A DNA stretch of 64,000 nucleotides from Caldilineaceae bacterium (GTDB lineage: Bacteria > Chloroflexota > Anaerolineae > Caldilineales > Caldilineaceae): assembly GCA_022821545.1 (NCBI GenBank), contig JAJEDJ010000030.1:124001-188000 (forward strand). The letters are read 5' to 3'. Under the pieces are notes generated by a model, which saw only the letters and a program-made list of their open reading frames with translations, made no database searches and had not been told where the DNA came from. The number at the start of each line of letters is the position of its first letter. Position 1 is the stretch's first letter. This document shows positions 18,261 to 27,127 of the stretch, one piece after another. A program made the position numbers and the translations under genes.

Positions 18261-18860
18261 ATGGGCTTTGACATTGGGCAGAATGTAATTCACCCGTCCC
18301 ACGGAGCTGGCACAATCGTCGCATTCCAGGAAAAAGAACTGGTCAAAGGCTTCCAGCGCTACTATGTAATCGAGTTTATTCACAACCGTCTCACCGTACA
18401 TGTGCCGGCGCCCCGCATCGAACAGATCGGCGTGCGCCCCGTTATGCCCGCCGCCGGCATTAACGGCGTTTTCAGAACTCTGGAGTCGCTTCCACTCGAT
18501 CTGCCCGATGAATTCAGACTGCGGCGCAACTCCATCGAAAAGCAGATCCACTCGGGCTACCCCAATCAAGTTGCCGCTGCAGTTCGCGACCTGGCTTGGC
18601 GCAGTTCCTCCAAGTATCTCACCGAAGCCGATAAGGAAGCCCTGCTAGAGGCGCGCGCATTGCTCATCACAGAGTTGGCGCTCGCGCTCAAGCAGTCCTG
18701 GGAGCTCACCGAACTGAGCGTCGACGACGCCATCGCGCGCGCGATTCGCGACCGCGAGGAAGCAGATGCGCGCGCCCTGGAAGAAGAGATGGAGCCGGTA
18801 TCGACAGACTGGCCTTTCCCCGTCCCCATGCCGGCGAAAATGAGCGAAGCCGCCGACTAA
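18261..18860 (+). CDS. CarD family transcriptional regulator
   Basis: The 199-residue protein begins MGFDIGQNVIHPSHGAGTIV, the start of a CarD/TRCF RNA-polymerase-interacting Tudor-like domain, and continues with YYVIEFIHNRLTVHVP. The rest is helical and ends in an acidic stretch. CarD proteins bind the RNA polymerase beta subunit and stabilise open complexes, often at rRNA and stress promoters. The ATG is chosen because GAGAGG lies just upstream and the domain begins there. The gene is monocistronic: promoter at 17957-17985 and a hairpin 75 bases after the stop. Confidence 0.85.
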   Translation: MGFDIGQNVIHPSHGAGTIVAFQEKELVKGFQRYYVIEFIHNRLTVHVPAPRIEQIGVRPVMPAAGINGVFRTLESLPLDLPDEFRLRRNSIEKQIHSGYPNQVAAAVRDLAWRSSSKYLTEADKEALLEARALLITELALALKQSWELTELSVDDAIARAIRDREEADARALEEEMEPVSTDWPFPVPMPAKMSEAAD

Positions 18861-18935
18861 GGCCCGCTTGTCCAGACGGCCAGGCGCGCCAACTCGACCT
18901 ACCCCCGGCAGGTCCGCCATCCATAGAAGTCATCC

Positions 18936-18965
18936 GCAGTCCGGGAGCGCAAGCGCCCGGACTGC
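18936..18965 (+). terminator. Strong hairpin after the carD-like gene
   Basis: GCAGTCCGG and CCGGACTGC pair at the base, with an inner GCGC/GCGC continuation. No T run follows, so it may slow polymerase or protect the 3' end rather than terminate by itself. Confidence 0.5.
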
Positions 18966-19035
18966 TTCGCGCCAAAATCGAGAATCCTTGAAATCCATGA
19001 AAGCCAGTGCAAAGGCAAGGTGAGGGAGACGGATC

Positions 19036-19848
19036 ATGCGTGTTCAGATCATGACCGACATGGAGGGTGTAAGTGGAATTATTGCCTGGGATCAGGTAAA
19101 CGGTGGCAAGCCAATGTACGAAGAGGGCCGGCGCCTCTATACGGAAGAGATAAACGCAGCCGTGCGCGGCGCGGCCGCCGCCGGAGCAACCGAAATTGTC
19201 GTCGTCGACTGCCACGGCGCCGGCGGACCCTGGACCTTTAACTCCCTCGTCCCCGATCTCCTGGATACCCGCTGCGAATGGGTCTCCGGTCACACTTGGA
19301 GCCGCTACACTGATACACTTGAGGCCGGTTGTGATGCTGTGCTTCTCGTCGGCATGCACGCCAAGGCCGGCACCGCCGACGGGGTCCTCAGCCACACGAT
19401 CTCAACCGTGCTCTGGCGCCATCTCTGGTTTAACGGCCAGGCCGTGGGCGAGGTCGGCGTTAACGCTGCCGCCTGCGGCTACTACAACGCCCCCGTTCTC
19501 CTCGTTACCGGCGACGAGGCGGTCTGCCGCGAATCCACCGATCTCCTCGGGCCCGGTTTGACCACCGTCGCAGTTAAGAAGGGACTGTCCCGCTACGCCG
19601 CCCGCCATATACCTCCTGCGCGCGCCCGTCAGATGATCGAAGACGGCGCCCGCCGGGCCTTGTCAGATCTGAACGCCGTGCCTCCATATCAGCTAAGCAG
19701 TCCTGTGACTATCACCTTCGAAGTAGGCAGCCCCGAAAACCTGAACACCTTCCGCCCCCGTCCAGGTGTAACCCTGGAGCCGCCCTATACGGTCCATAGC
19801 GTCGGCGACGACTGGATGGCCGCCTGGAATCAAATCTGGCACTGGTGA
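19036..19848 (+). CDS. M55-family D-aminopeptidase (DppA-like)
   Basis: The 270-residue protein matches DppA from Bacillus in length and in its metal residues: Asp8 and Glu10 in TDMEGVSG, His60 in VVDCHGAGG, His108 in VGMHAKAG, and the Glu in GEVGVNAAACG. These enzymes are self-compartmentalising zinc peptidases that cleave D-amino-acid dipeptides such as D-Ala-D-Ala, which allows peptidoglycan reuse. The stop and the next gene's ATG are one base apart, so the two are probably co-translated. Confidence 0.88.
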   Translation: MRVQIMTDMEGVSGIIAWDQVNGGKPMYEEGRRLYTEEINAAVRGAAAAGATEIVVVDCHGAGGPWTFNSLVPDLLDTRCEWVSGHTWSRYTDTLEAGCDAVLLVGMHAKAGTADGVLSHTISTVLWRHLWFNGQAVGEVGVNAAACGYYNAPVLLVTGDEAVCRESTDLLGPGLTTVAVKKGLSRYAARHIPPARARQMIEDGARRALSDLNAVPPYQLSSPVTITFEVGSPENLNTFRPRPGVTLEPPYTVHSVGDDWMAAWNQIWHW

Positions 19849-19849
19849 C

Positions 19850-20881
19850 ATGCCGCCCAAGTTACTTATCACCGGCGCAACCGGACTCCTCGGCTCCCAC
19901 ATTCTTCGCGCCGCGCAGGAAAACTGGCACGTGGTCGGTACCTACCACCGCACCGCCCGCCGCCAGGCCCAGTATTTCTTCGGCGAAATCGATCACGGCC
20001 GCATCGACCTCGGCGACTACAGCGAGACCAAGGCCATGATCGCCGACGTTCAGCCCGCCGCCGTCATCCATACCGCCGCCATCACCGATCTCGACTACTG
20101 CGAAAAATATCCCGACGATTCACAGCGCATCAATCTGAACGCCGCCATCGATCTGGCCGCCCTTTGCAGCGACCTGGACGTGCCTTTCATCTTCACCTCA
20201 GCCGACCTTGTTTTCGACGGCGCGGGCGCCCCCTACACCGAGGATGACCCGCCCACGCCAATCAACGTCTTCGGTGAACACAGAGCGCTGGCCGAGGAAG
20301 GGATCCTGGCCGCCTACGCCGATGCCGTCATCGCCCGCCTCCCCCTCCTCATCGGCTACGCCAGCCTGGGCCGCGAAAGCTTCTACCACAAACTGGTCTC
20401 TTCACTTCGCAACGAACAGGAGGTTACGCTTTTTGGTGACGCCGTCCGTACACCGGTCAGCGCGGAAGTCGCTGCCCGGGGCCTCCTCCAAATCGCCGGC
20501 AGCGGTTTCGAAGATGATGTCAATGTCCTGGAAACTGAACGAGTAGTTGGCCGTCTCCATCTCGGCGGACGCGACCGGATCAGCCTCTACGAGCTTGGGC
20601 TTCTCACGCTCCGCATCCTCGGGCTGAATGAACGGCTGGCCGTCCCCGTAAGCGTACTCGACACCTATGCCGGCCATTTTCAAACACACTTCCTGGCCGC
20701 ACGGTCCGCCAACGTCGCCCTCGACAGCTCCCGCGCCTACGACCTGGGATACGACCCGCCCGCGTTTCGCTCGCAGCTTGAAGATCTGCTGCCTGAGGCA
20801 TGGCGCGCGCCCGACCATGACAATGAACCGTCCGACGATTTCCAGTCCCTTGACGATGCCGGCGACAGCACCGACGACTGA
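19850..20881 (+). CDS. RmlD-like NAD(P)-dependent sugar reductase/epimerase (extended SDR)
   Basis: The protein begins MPPKLLITGATGLLGSHIL, an extended short-chain dehydrogenase dinucleotide site. HTAAITDLDYCEKYPD and IFTSADLVFDG follow; these are typical of the dTDP-4-dehydrorhamnose reductase (RmlD) branch. The usual YxxxK motif is not obvious: at its place I read VFGEHRALAEEG, where Tyr is replaced by His and Lys by Arg. Function as a rhamnose reductase is therefore doubtful. The acidic tail after about residue 320 is extra. No nucleotide-sugar genes are adjacent. Confidence 0.78.
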   Translation: MPPKLLITGATGLLGSHILRAAQENWHVVGTYHRTARRQAQYFFGEIDHGRIDLGDYSETKAMIADVQPAAVIHTAAITDLDYCEKYPDDSQRINLNAAIDLAALCSDLDVPFIFTSADLVFDGAGAPYTEDDPPTPINVFGEHRALAEEGILAAYADAVIARLPLLIGYASLGRESFYHKLVSSLRNEQEVTLFGDAVRTPVSAEVAARGLLQIAGSGFEDDVNVLETERVVGRLHLGGRDRISLYELGLLTLRILGLNERLAVPVSVLDTYAGHFQTHFLAARSANVALDSSRAYDLGYDPPAFRSQLEDLLPEAWRAPDHDNEPSDDFQSLDDAGDSTDD

Positions 20882-20974
20882 GCGAATCCCGGTGCGAATC
20901 CCAGTGCGAGCGCATCCGATTGACCGCACGGAAAGCTCTCCCCCTTACAGAGGCATCGAAGCCGGAGGACCCAC

Positions 20975-21250
20975 ATGACCGCCCTAAGCACGCTTCTCCT
21001 CGCCCTCATACTGGGTGGCATCGTCGCCTATGCCGTCGCCAAAGTCGCGCTCGGAATCCTGAACACACAAGACGGGATCCCGCTGAAGATAAAGCTGGTC
21101 CTTGCATTCATTATGTTCGCTCTCGGTGAGGGCTTGATCTTCTTTTTCACTGATGGTGGGGACTTTGCAGTCTCGACCGCTTACACGCTGGGTTTCATGG
21201 CTGTCTTCTTTTCCTATGACATGGTTTTCAACGGCCGCGACAAAAGCTAG
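20975..21250 (+). CDS. Small membrane protein, three predicted helices
   Basis: The 91-residue protein has hydrophobic segments at about 4-27, 38-58 and 65-84. The last carries the aromatic segment MAVFFSYDMVF, and the tail is charged. I do not recognise a family. The ATG has GGAGG close upstream (CCGGAGGACCCAC). It stands between the RmlD-like and PhyH genes on the same strand. Confidence 0.6.
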   Translation: MTALSTLLLALILGGIVAYAVAKVALGILNTQDGIPLKIKLVLAFIMFALGEGLIFFFTDGGDFAVSTAYTLGFMAVFFSYDMVFNGRDKS

Positions 21251-21287
21251 AAGATTTGACTACCCCGGCCTGCGGCCAGTGCCGACC

Positions 21288-21339
21288 TTGCGCAAACCCG
21301 AAAATCAGGTAAAATTGTCGCGAACTTTGGGTTCGACAA
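21288..21339 (+). promoter_or_regulatory. Candidate promoter with overlapping inverted repeat before phyH
   Basis: TTGCGC (21288-21293) and TAAAAT (21310-21315) are 16 bases apart. Directly after lies an inverted repeat, TTGTCGcGAAC (21315-21325) with GTTCGACAA (21331-21339), overlapping the expected start point. This layout suggests an operator or a short leader hairpin controlling the dioxygenase/sulfatase genes. Confidence 0.35.
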
Positions 21340-21362
21340 CCGACTACACGAGAGCGCCGCAC

Positions 21363-22190
21363 ATGCTGACCAATGAACAGAAACGCCAATTCGATGACCA
21401 GGGTTTCCTGAATGTCCCCAGTCTCTTCTCCAACGAAGAGGTCCTGCGATTCCGACGCCATTTCATGGACTTGAGAGCGGCCGGCGCCTACCCCGGCGAC
21501 TCTGCCGGCGTCGACAACGACGGCAACGATCCCCTCAAGAAATATCCCCGCATGATCCACATGCACCGCTGGGATCAGCTCAGCCTGAACTGGATGCTGG
21601 ACAGCCGCCTGCGCGCCTGCATGACCGACATGCTCGGTCGCGAACCCTTCGCCGTGCAGACTATGCTCTACTTCAAGCCCCCCGGCGCACGCGGCCAGGC
21701 CCTGCACCAGGACCAGCACTACCTGCGCGTCCAGCCGGGCACCTGTATCGCCGCCTGGCTCGCCCTCGACGACTGCGACGAAGAAAACGGCTGCCTCCGC
21801 ATGGTCCCCGACAGCCACGCCTGGCCTCTCCTCTGCACCGCCGAAGCCGACACCACCCAGAGCTTCACCGATGTCACCGTCGACCTGCCCGCAGACGTGG
21901 ACGCCCAGCCGGTCATCATGAAGGCCGGCGACGTTGTCTTCTTCAACGGCCAGGTCGTGCATGGCAGCTTCCCCAACACCAGCGGCGACCGCTTCCGCCG
22001 CGCCCTCATCGGCCACTACATCGCCGGAGAAGCCCGGCAGGTCGCCAGGTACTACCATCCCATCTTTCGCATGGACGGGTCAGAAGTCGATCTGGGCATC
22101 AGCGAAGGCGGAGACCTGTGCGGACGCTGGGTTGATATCGACGGCAAACCGGAAATTGAAATGCAGCCAAGTGAACAGCTGGTGTGGTAA
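21363..22190 (+). CDS. Phytanoyl-CoA dioxygenase (PhyH) family protein
   Basis: The 275-residue protein is an Fe(II)/2-oxoglutarate oxygenase. The metal triad is His115 and Asp117 in ALHQDQHYL and His200 in VVHGSFPN. An Arg in SGDRFRR follows and should bind 2-oxoglutarate. The start at 21363 is chosen because the conserved N terminus (LTNEQKRQFDDQGFL) begins there; upstream in-frame sequence is not conserved. PhyH-family enzymes hydroxylate lipids, sulfated or chlorinated compounds and natural products. The sulfatase and transporter that follow suggest a catabolic role. Substrate is unknown. Confidence 0.88.
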   Translation: MLTNEQKRQFDDQGFLNVPSLFSNEEVLRFRRHFMDLRAAGAYPGDSAGVDNDGNDPLKKYPRMIHMHRWDQLSLNWMLDSRLRACMTDMLGREPFAVQTMLYFKPPGARGQALHQDQHYLRVQPGTCIAAWLALDDCDEENGCLRMVPDSHAWPLLCTAEADTTQSFTDVTVDLPADVDAQPVIMKAGDVVFFNGQVVHGSFPNTSGDRFRRALIGHYIAGEARQVARYYHPIFRMDGSEVDLGISEGGDLCGRWVDIDGKPEIEMQPSEQLVW

Positions 22191-22300
22191 GCGAGTTTGA
22201 CGTAGCGCATCAGGGAGCAAATAACCTAAAGACCTGAAACCGGCTGCTCTCTCCTTATGCCAAGCATTTCCTCCCCATCGCCAAATTGGCATTGGTCAAA

Positions 22301-23686
22301 ATGAAGAGACCGAACATTCTGCTGATAATGAGCGATGAGCACGACCCCGCCGTAACAGGCTGCTACGGCCACCCGCTCGTGCAGACGCCCAACCTCGACC
22401 GTTTGGCCGCGGAGGGCGTCCTCTTCGAAAACGCCTACTGCAACAATCCCATCTGCGTCCCCTCCCGCATGTCCTTTCTCACCGGGAAATACGCCTCCGA
22501 CGTCAACGTCTTCGACAACGGCTCGCCGCTCGCCTCCGAAATCCCGACCTTCGCCCACTACCTGGAAGCGTCGGGATACCGGACAACCCTGTGCGGTCGC
22601 ATGCACATGGTCGGCCCCGACCGCCTCCACGGCTTCGGCCAGCGGCTTCTCGACGACAAGAACGAGTGGGTCGACTTGCGCCAGAGCCCGGTTCGTACAC
22701 CGCAGGCGCGCAGGGGCAGCAACTCCCACGTCACGGAATGCGGCCCCGGCCCGCCCCGCTGGCTCGAATACGACGGCGCCGTCACCGACCTCGGCGAACG
22801 CTTTCTGCGCGACAAAGCCGCCAACCCCGACAACCCCGACGATCGGCCCTGGTGCCTCGTCGCCAGCTTCATGTACCCGCACTTCCCCCTCTATGCGCCG
22901 CAAGAGTACATCGACCTCTATCCGCAAGATCGCATCGATCTGCCCGATCTGGGCGAAGAGTCGCTCGAAAGCCAGCACCCCGCGATCCGCCAGTTGCGCT
23001 ACTTCTTTCGCAACGACCTGCCCTTTTCCGAAGAACTCACACGGACCGCGCTCGCCAGCTACTTCGCCCTCGTAACTCTGACCGACGAGCACATCGGCCG
23101 CCTCACTTCTATCGTCGACGAGACTCCGCTCGGCGAAAACACCGTCATCATCTATCTCAGCGACCACGGCGAAATGGCCGGGCAGCACGGGATCTGGCAG
23201 AAACAGTGCTTCTACGAGTCGTCAGTGCGCGTCCCGCTCATCTTCAGAGGACCCCACCTGGAGGCGGGCGGCCGTTCCAACGTCAACGTCAGCCTGGTCG
23301 ACATTATGCCCACTTTGCTTGACCTGGCAGCTACGCCCATCCCCGGAGGTCTTCGCGGCCGCACCCTGCTCCCTGTGCTGCGCGGAGGCGCGGTCCCGGA
23401 ACAAACCGTTATCGCCGAATACCACGCCCAGGGAATGATCAGCGCAGGCTACATGGCAAAAAAGGGAGATTTGAAGTACAATTACTATGTTGACTTTCCG
23501 CCGCAGCTGTTCGACTTGGCCGCCGACCCCAATGAATTCGTCGATCTGGCAGGCCATTCCGGCTGGGCCGAAGCCCAGTCAGACCTGCATCAGGAACTGC
23601 TTGCCAGACTGGATCCGGAGGAAGTAGACGGCCGGGCCAAACGCAACCAGCAACTTCAAGGCTTGGCGAGGTCCTACGCCGGCTGA
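22301..23686 (+). CDS. Type I (formylglycine) sulfatase
   Basis: The 461-residue protein starts MKRPNILLIMSDEHD and carries CVPSRMSFLTG, in which Cys52 of the C-x-P-S-R signature would be converted to formylglycine by a maturase. The nucleophile's helper residues GKYA follow. Metal-binding Asp and His appear in YLSDHGEMAG near residue 290. It should hydrolyse sulfate esters of sugars or small molecules. No signal peptide is visible, so it acts in the cytosol. The ATG at 22301 is preferred over an in-frame TTG at 22286. No anaerobic or FGE-type maturase is in this window. Confidence 0.9.
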   Translation: MKRPNILLIMSDEHDPAVTGCYGHPLVQTPNLDRLAAEGVLFENAYCNNPICVPSRMSFLTGKYASDVNVFDNGSPLASEIPTFAHYLEASGYRTTLCGRMHMVGPDRLHGFGQRLLDDKNEWVDLRQSPVRTPQARRGSNSHVTECGPGPPRWLEYDGAVTDLGERFLRDKAANPDNPDDRPWCLVASFMYPHFPLYAPQEYIDLYPQDRIDLPDLGEESLESQHPAIRQLRYFFRNDLPFSEELTRTALASYFALVTLTDEHIGRLTSIVDETPLGENTVIIYLSDHGEMAGQHGIWQKQCFYESSVRVPLIFRGPHLEAGGRSNVNVSLVDIMPTLLDLAATPIPGGLRGRTLLPVLRGGAVPEQTVIAEYHAQGMISAGYMAKKGDLKYNYYVDFPPQLFDLAADPNEFVDLAGHSGWAEAQSDLHQELLARLDPEEVDGRAKRNQQLQGLARSYAG

Positions 23687-23842
23687 GTCAGTCTGTGTCG
23701 GACCTGCTCAAAGGAGGTGGATTTCCGAGAATTGATGGACCCCGCAGGGCTGTTTTCCCGTGACACTTATGGTCAAGTTGAGTCGTGATCCTCCGTTCAT
23801 AGTTGGAGCGCTGACCACCCGCACACGAAAGGAGAACAATCC

Positions 23843-25390
23843 ATGTCTGACCGCACTCTTAGTCGACGTCGCTTCCTGCAGGGAATGGGAGTCGCGGCCA
23901 CCGGCGCCGTTATCGCCGCTTGTGCGCCCCCGGCTGCCCAACAAGCGGCCGGCGATATGGCCGAGACCGCTGAGACGCCCGAAATCTGGGTTTTTGTCGT
24001 AACCGGTTGTACCGCCGGCGGCAACGCCGAAAAGACCAAGGCTGTCCAGGATCTCATCCTTGAAGAGTCCGGCGTCCTGGTCCAGAACTATCTCTCCGCT
24101 CACGGCGCCGCCTCTACCGAAAAACTGAACCTGCTGATCGCCTCCGGAACGCAACCGCTCGATCTCTTCGAGGGGCAGTGGCCCGATTTCAAGGGCATCA
24201 TCCACCCGATGGACGATCTCCTGGATGCCTTCGGCCAGAACATTCTCGCTCTCAACAACGACTTTGCCTGGGCGCGTATGAAGGATGCCGAAGGCGTTAC
24301 CTGGGGCTACCCCCGGCTGGGTCTCATGGCCCACACGCACTTCTGCTTCTTCCGCTCCGACTGGCTGGACGAAGCCGGTCTTGAGGCGCCCGACACCTGG
24401 GACGGCATGGAGGCCACAATCGAAGCCTTCAGGGAACTGCATGACGAGTCCGTCACCACCACCATGGGGCGCCGCCACCTGATGTACAACACCCTGGGCG
24501 CATTCACCGAGAACGGCTTCTCAAACTGGGTCGACCCCGCCGACAACATGCTCAAACCGGTAGAGACCCACCCGGGTTACTACGACTGGCTTACCAAGAT
24601 GAACGAATGGTGGGATAAGGGTTGGTTCCAGCTCGAATCCTTTGCCAATCCGGACTTCCGCGCCATGCTCAGGACCCTCACCATCGGTACCTGGCTAGGC
24701 TGGTACTCCCGCATCACAATCTGGTGGGAACAGATCAGGTTGGACGCCGGCTACACCGACATCGACTACACCTTCCCCGAAACCATGACCGGCCCGGCGG
24801 GGCTGGCCAAGACCAACAACGTCGGCGGCAATGCCGCTTACATGATCCCGCGCAAGTCGCAGCATCCCGATGCCGTTATTCGCTTCGCCGATTGGGCCTA
24901 CTCCGGTCTTCCCGACGAGCCGCGAAACCTGGTCATCACCCAGGCCGGCATCGAAGGCGTCGACTGGGAATGGCACGACAAAGAGGCGGGACTCTACCGC
25001 GCCCTTGTCCCCGCAACCGCCCCCTGCGAGGACAGATATCCCAGTGACTACTACCAGGTCAAGGGCATGGGCACCGAACCCCACGTGGTGAGGGTATTGG
25101 AGGACGGCACCGTCCACCGCCAGAGCGCGCACGTCGTCAAATACAACGATCAGTTCCAACATGGCAAGATGCCAATCGATTTCGACGTTCCCTACGACCT
25201 GACCGCGATCCGCGACCAGTATCCCGGCCTGTCGGACTTCGAGCGTCTCGTCGACGAAGAGTCGGTCAAATTCATTACCGGCTCGCGCCCCCTCGCCGAA
25301 TGGGGCAACTTCATCGACTCTCTTGAGGGCGCCGGCCTGGACAGATGGAGTGAGTTGCACACGGAACAGTACCGCCAGTATCATCCTTGA
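23843..25390 (+). CDS. Extracellular solute-binding lipoprotein of a CUT1-type ABC transporter, copy 1
   Basis: The 515-residue protein has a twin-arginine signal (SRRRFLQGMG) leading to a lipobox with acceptor Cys27 (VIAACAP). It is probably exported folded and then lipid-anchored outside the membrane. The body is a family-1 sugar-binding fold of the LplA/YtcQ type, rich in Trp and acidic residues. The segment WADWAYSG-like near 345 and a tail ending in LHTEQYRQYHP are shared with copy 2. AAAGGAGAAC precedes the ATG. It is the first transporter gene after the sulfatase. Ligand is unknown; an oligosaccharide or sulfated sugar is plausible from context. Confidence 0.9.
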   Translation: MSDRTLSRRRFLQGMGVAATGAVIAACAPPAAQQAAGDMAETAETPEIWVFVVTGCTAGGNAEKTKAVQDLILEESGVLVQNYLSAHGAASTEKLNLLIASGTQPLDLFEGQWPDFKGIIHPMDDLLDAFGQNILALNNDFAWARMKDAEGVTWGYPRLGLMAHTHFCFFRSDWLDEAGLEAPDTWDGMEATIEAFRELHDESVTTTMGRRHLMYNTLGAFTENGFSNWVDPADNMLKPVETHPGYYDWLTKMNEWWDKGWFQLESFANPDFRAMLRTLTIGTWLGWYSRITIWWEQIRLDAGYTDIDYTFPETMTGPAGLAKTNNVGGNAAYMIPRKSQHPDAVIRFADWAYSGLPDEPRNLVITQAGIEGVDWEWHDKEAGLYRALVPATAPCEDRYPSDYYQVKGMGTEPHVVRVLEDGTVHRQSAHVVKYNDQFQHGKMPIDFDVPYDLTAIRDQYPGLSDFERLVDEESVKFITGSRPLAEWGNFIDSLEGAGLDRWSELHTEQYRQYHP

Positions 25391-25407
25391 TCGAGTCGGC
25401 CCGCCGG

Positions 25408-25443
25408 TCGGGGTGAACTTTTGGTGCGCCCCGACCGTTTTCA
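25408..25443 (+). terminator. Intergenic hairpin between the two solute-binding genes
   Basis: GGTCGGGG (25408-25415) pairs with CCCCGACC (25431-25438), followed by GTTTT. It may act as a partial intrinsic terminator, so the first binding protein would be made in excess, or as an mRNA 3' stabiliser. Confidence 0.5.
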
Positions 25444-25494
25444 TATACAGGAAGTTCACCTTATTCGTACTCTCACATCGAGAAAGGAATCCAC

Positions 25495-27054
25495 ATGACC
25501 ACAACATCAACACCGACGCGCCGTCAATTCCTGCAGGGCATGGGCATTGCCGCCACCGGCGCCGTACTCGCTGCCTGCGCCGCGCCGGTCGCGCCGGCCG
25601 GCGGCGATGGCGCTGCCATGGAAACGCCCGAAGTCTGGTTCGCCTCTGGCAATCCTTGTCCCGGCGGCGGCGACCCTGAACGAACCGCGGCCGTACAGGA
25701 ACTGATCCTCGAAGAGACCGGGGTAATGGTCAAAGCCCACATTCTTCCTCCCGGCGGCGCCCGGACCGAAAAGCTTAACCTCCTCATCGCCTCCGGAACC
25801 CAGTCGCTCGATCTCTTCACCGGCAACTGGCCTGACTTCAAAGGCATAACCCTGCCTCTGGACGATCTGCTCGAAGTGCATGGCACCGACATCCTGGCCG
25901 GACACTCCGACCTCGACTGGAGGATGATGAAAGACTTCGAGGGCACGACCTGGGGCTATCCCCGCCTCGGACTCATGGGCCATACCCACTTCCCCTTCTT
26001 CCGCTCCGACTGGCTCGCCGAAGCCGGCCTTGAAGTCCCTGACACCTGGGACGGCATGGAACACGCCTATGAAGCGATGAAGGAGAACCACGACGAAGCC
26101 GTCATCGTCGCTATGGGCCGCCGCCACCTCATGTACAATACCCTTGGCGCCTTCACCGAGCACGGCTATTCCCGCTGGATCGACCCTGCCGACAATATGA
26201 TCAAACCCCCTGAACTCCAGGACGGGTACCAGGACTGGCTCGCCAAGATGAATGAATGGTGGGACAACGGCTGGCTCCAGCAGGAGTCCTTCGCCAATCC
26301 CGACTACCGCGCCATGCTCAAAACGCTTACCATCGGCCTCTGGCTCGGCTGGTACTCGCGCATGACCATCTGGTGGGACCAGATCCGCCGCGAAGCCGGT
26401 TACGAAGAGGAAGACTACGTCCTCTCCCTCAAGATCACGGGACCGGCCGGTGTCGCCAAGACCAACAACGCCGGCTCCAACAGCGCCTACATGATCCCGC
26501 GCAAGTCCAAGTACCCCGAGGCGATGATCAAGTACGCCAACTGGATCTACGAGGACGGACCCGACGACGTGACCAACTACCTCATCGCCTCCTGGGGCGT
26601 CCCCGGCGAAGACTGGGAATGGGTCGATAAAGAGAACAAGGTCGCCCGCCTGCACTCCGCCGGCAGCTCTGTCTGTGAAGAAAAGTATTCGCGCGACTTC
26701 CAGGTGACTCTGGGTCTGGGTCCGGAAACATGGGCCACCGCAGTCAAGATCCAGAACGATGACGGCGAGGTCGAATGGAACCGCCACTGGCAGCACATCA
26801 ATACCTACTGGAACCAGTACGAGGGCGGCCGTATGCCGGTCGACTTTGACGTGCCCTACGACCGCACCGCCATTCGCGACGCCTTCCCCGGCGAGCCCGA
26901 CTTCGAACGCTTCGTCGAAGAGGAGAGCATCAAGTTCATCACCGGCGCGCGGCCAATCGTCGAATGGGGCAACTTCGTTGAAGAGTTGCACGGCGCAGGC
27001 CTCGACCAGTGGAGCGAGCTTTACACCCAGCAGTACCGGCTCTATCACCCCTAA
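25495..27054 (+). CDS. Extracellular solute-binding lipoprotein of a CUT1-type ABC transporter, copy 2
   Basis: This 519-residue paralogue of the preceding gene has the same plan: twin-Arg segment TRRQFLQGMG and lipobox Cys28 (VLAACAA). It shares long matching stretches with copy 1, such as GRRHLMYNTLGAFTE and LGWYSR, and ends in LYTQQYRLYHP. The two have diverged throughout (for instance WFASGNPCPGGGDPE here against the copy 1 WVFVVTGCTAGGNAE), so this is an old tandem duplication, not an assembly repeat. Two binding proteins feeding one permease pair would widen the ligand range. GAAAGGAATCC precedes the ATG. Confidence 0.9.
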   Translation: MTTTSTPTRRQFLQGMGIAATGAVLAACAAPVAPAGGDGAAMETPEVWFASGNPCPGGGDPERTAAVQELILEETGVMVKAHILPPGGARTEKLNLLIASGTQSLDLFTGNWPDFKGITLPLDDLLEVHGTDILAGHSDLDWRMMKDFEGTTWGYPRLGLMGHTHFPFFRSDWLAEAGLEVPDTWDGMEHAYEAMKENHDEAVIVAMGRRHLMYNTLGAFTEHGYSRWIDPADNMIKPPELQDGYQDWLAKMNEWWDNGWLQQESFANPDYRAMLKTLTIGLWLGWYSRMTIWWDQIRREAGYEEEDYVLSLKITGPAGVAKTNNAGSNSAYMIPRKSKYPEAMIKYANWIYEDGPDDVTNYLIASWGVPGEDWEWVDKENKVARLHSAGSSVCEEKYSRDFQVTLGLGPETWATAVKIQNDDGEVEWNRHWQHINTYWNQYEGGRMPVDFDVPYDRTAIRDAFPGEPDFERFVEEESIKFITGARPIVEWGNFVEELHGAGLDQWSELYTQQYRLYHP

Positions 27055-27066
27055 TTGACCTGTACC

Positions 27067-27100
27067 ATGGGGGAAGGAGGGCCTGCCCCTCCTCCCCCAT
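27067..27100 (+). promoter_or_regulatory. Stable G/C hairpin between binding protein 2 and the first permease
   Basis: ATGGGGG-AAGGAGGG pairs with a CCCTCCT-CCCCCAT arm. No T run follows. Hairpins at this position in sugar ABC operons commonly protect the upstream mRNA and set more binding protein than permease. Confidence 0.5.
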
Positions 27101-27127
27101 CCCCCCGCGGCGACAGGAGGCTGACGA

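Noticed and set aside
23843..27054. Tandem binding-protein genes as an assembly duplication
   Set aside because: The two copies differ throughout in DNA and protein, so they are real paralogues.
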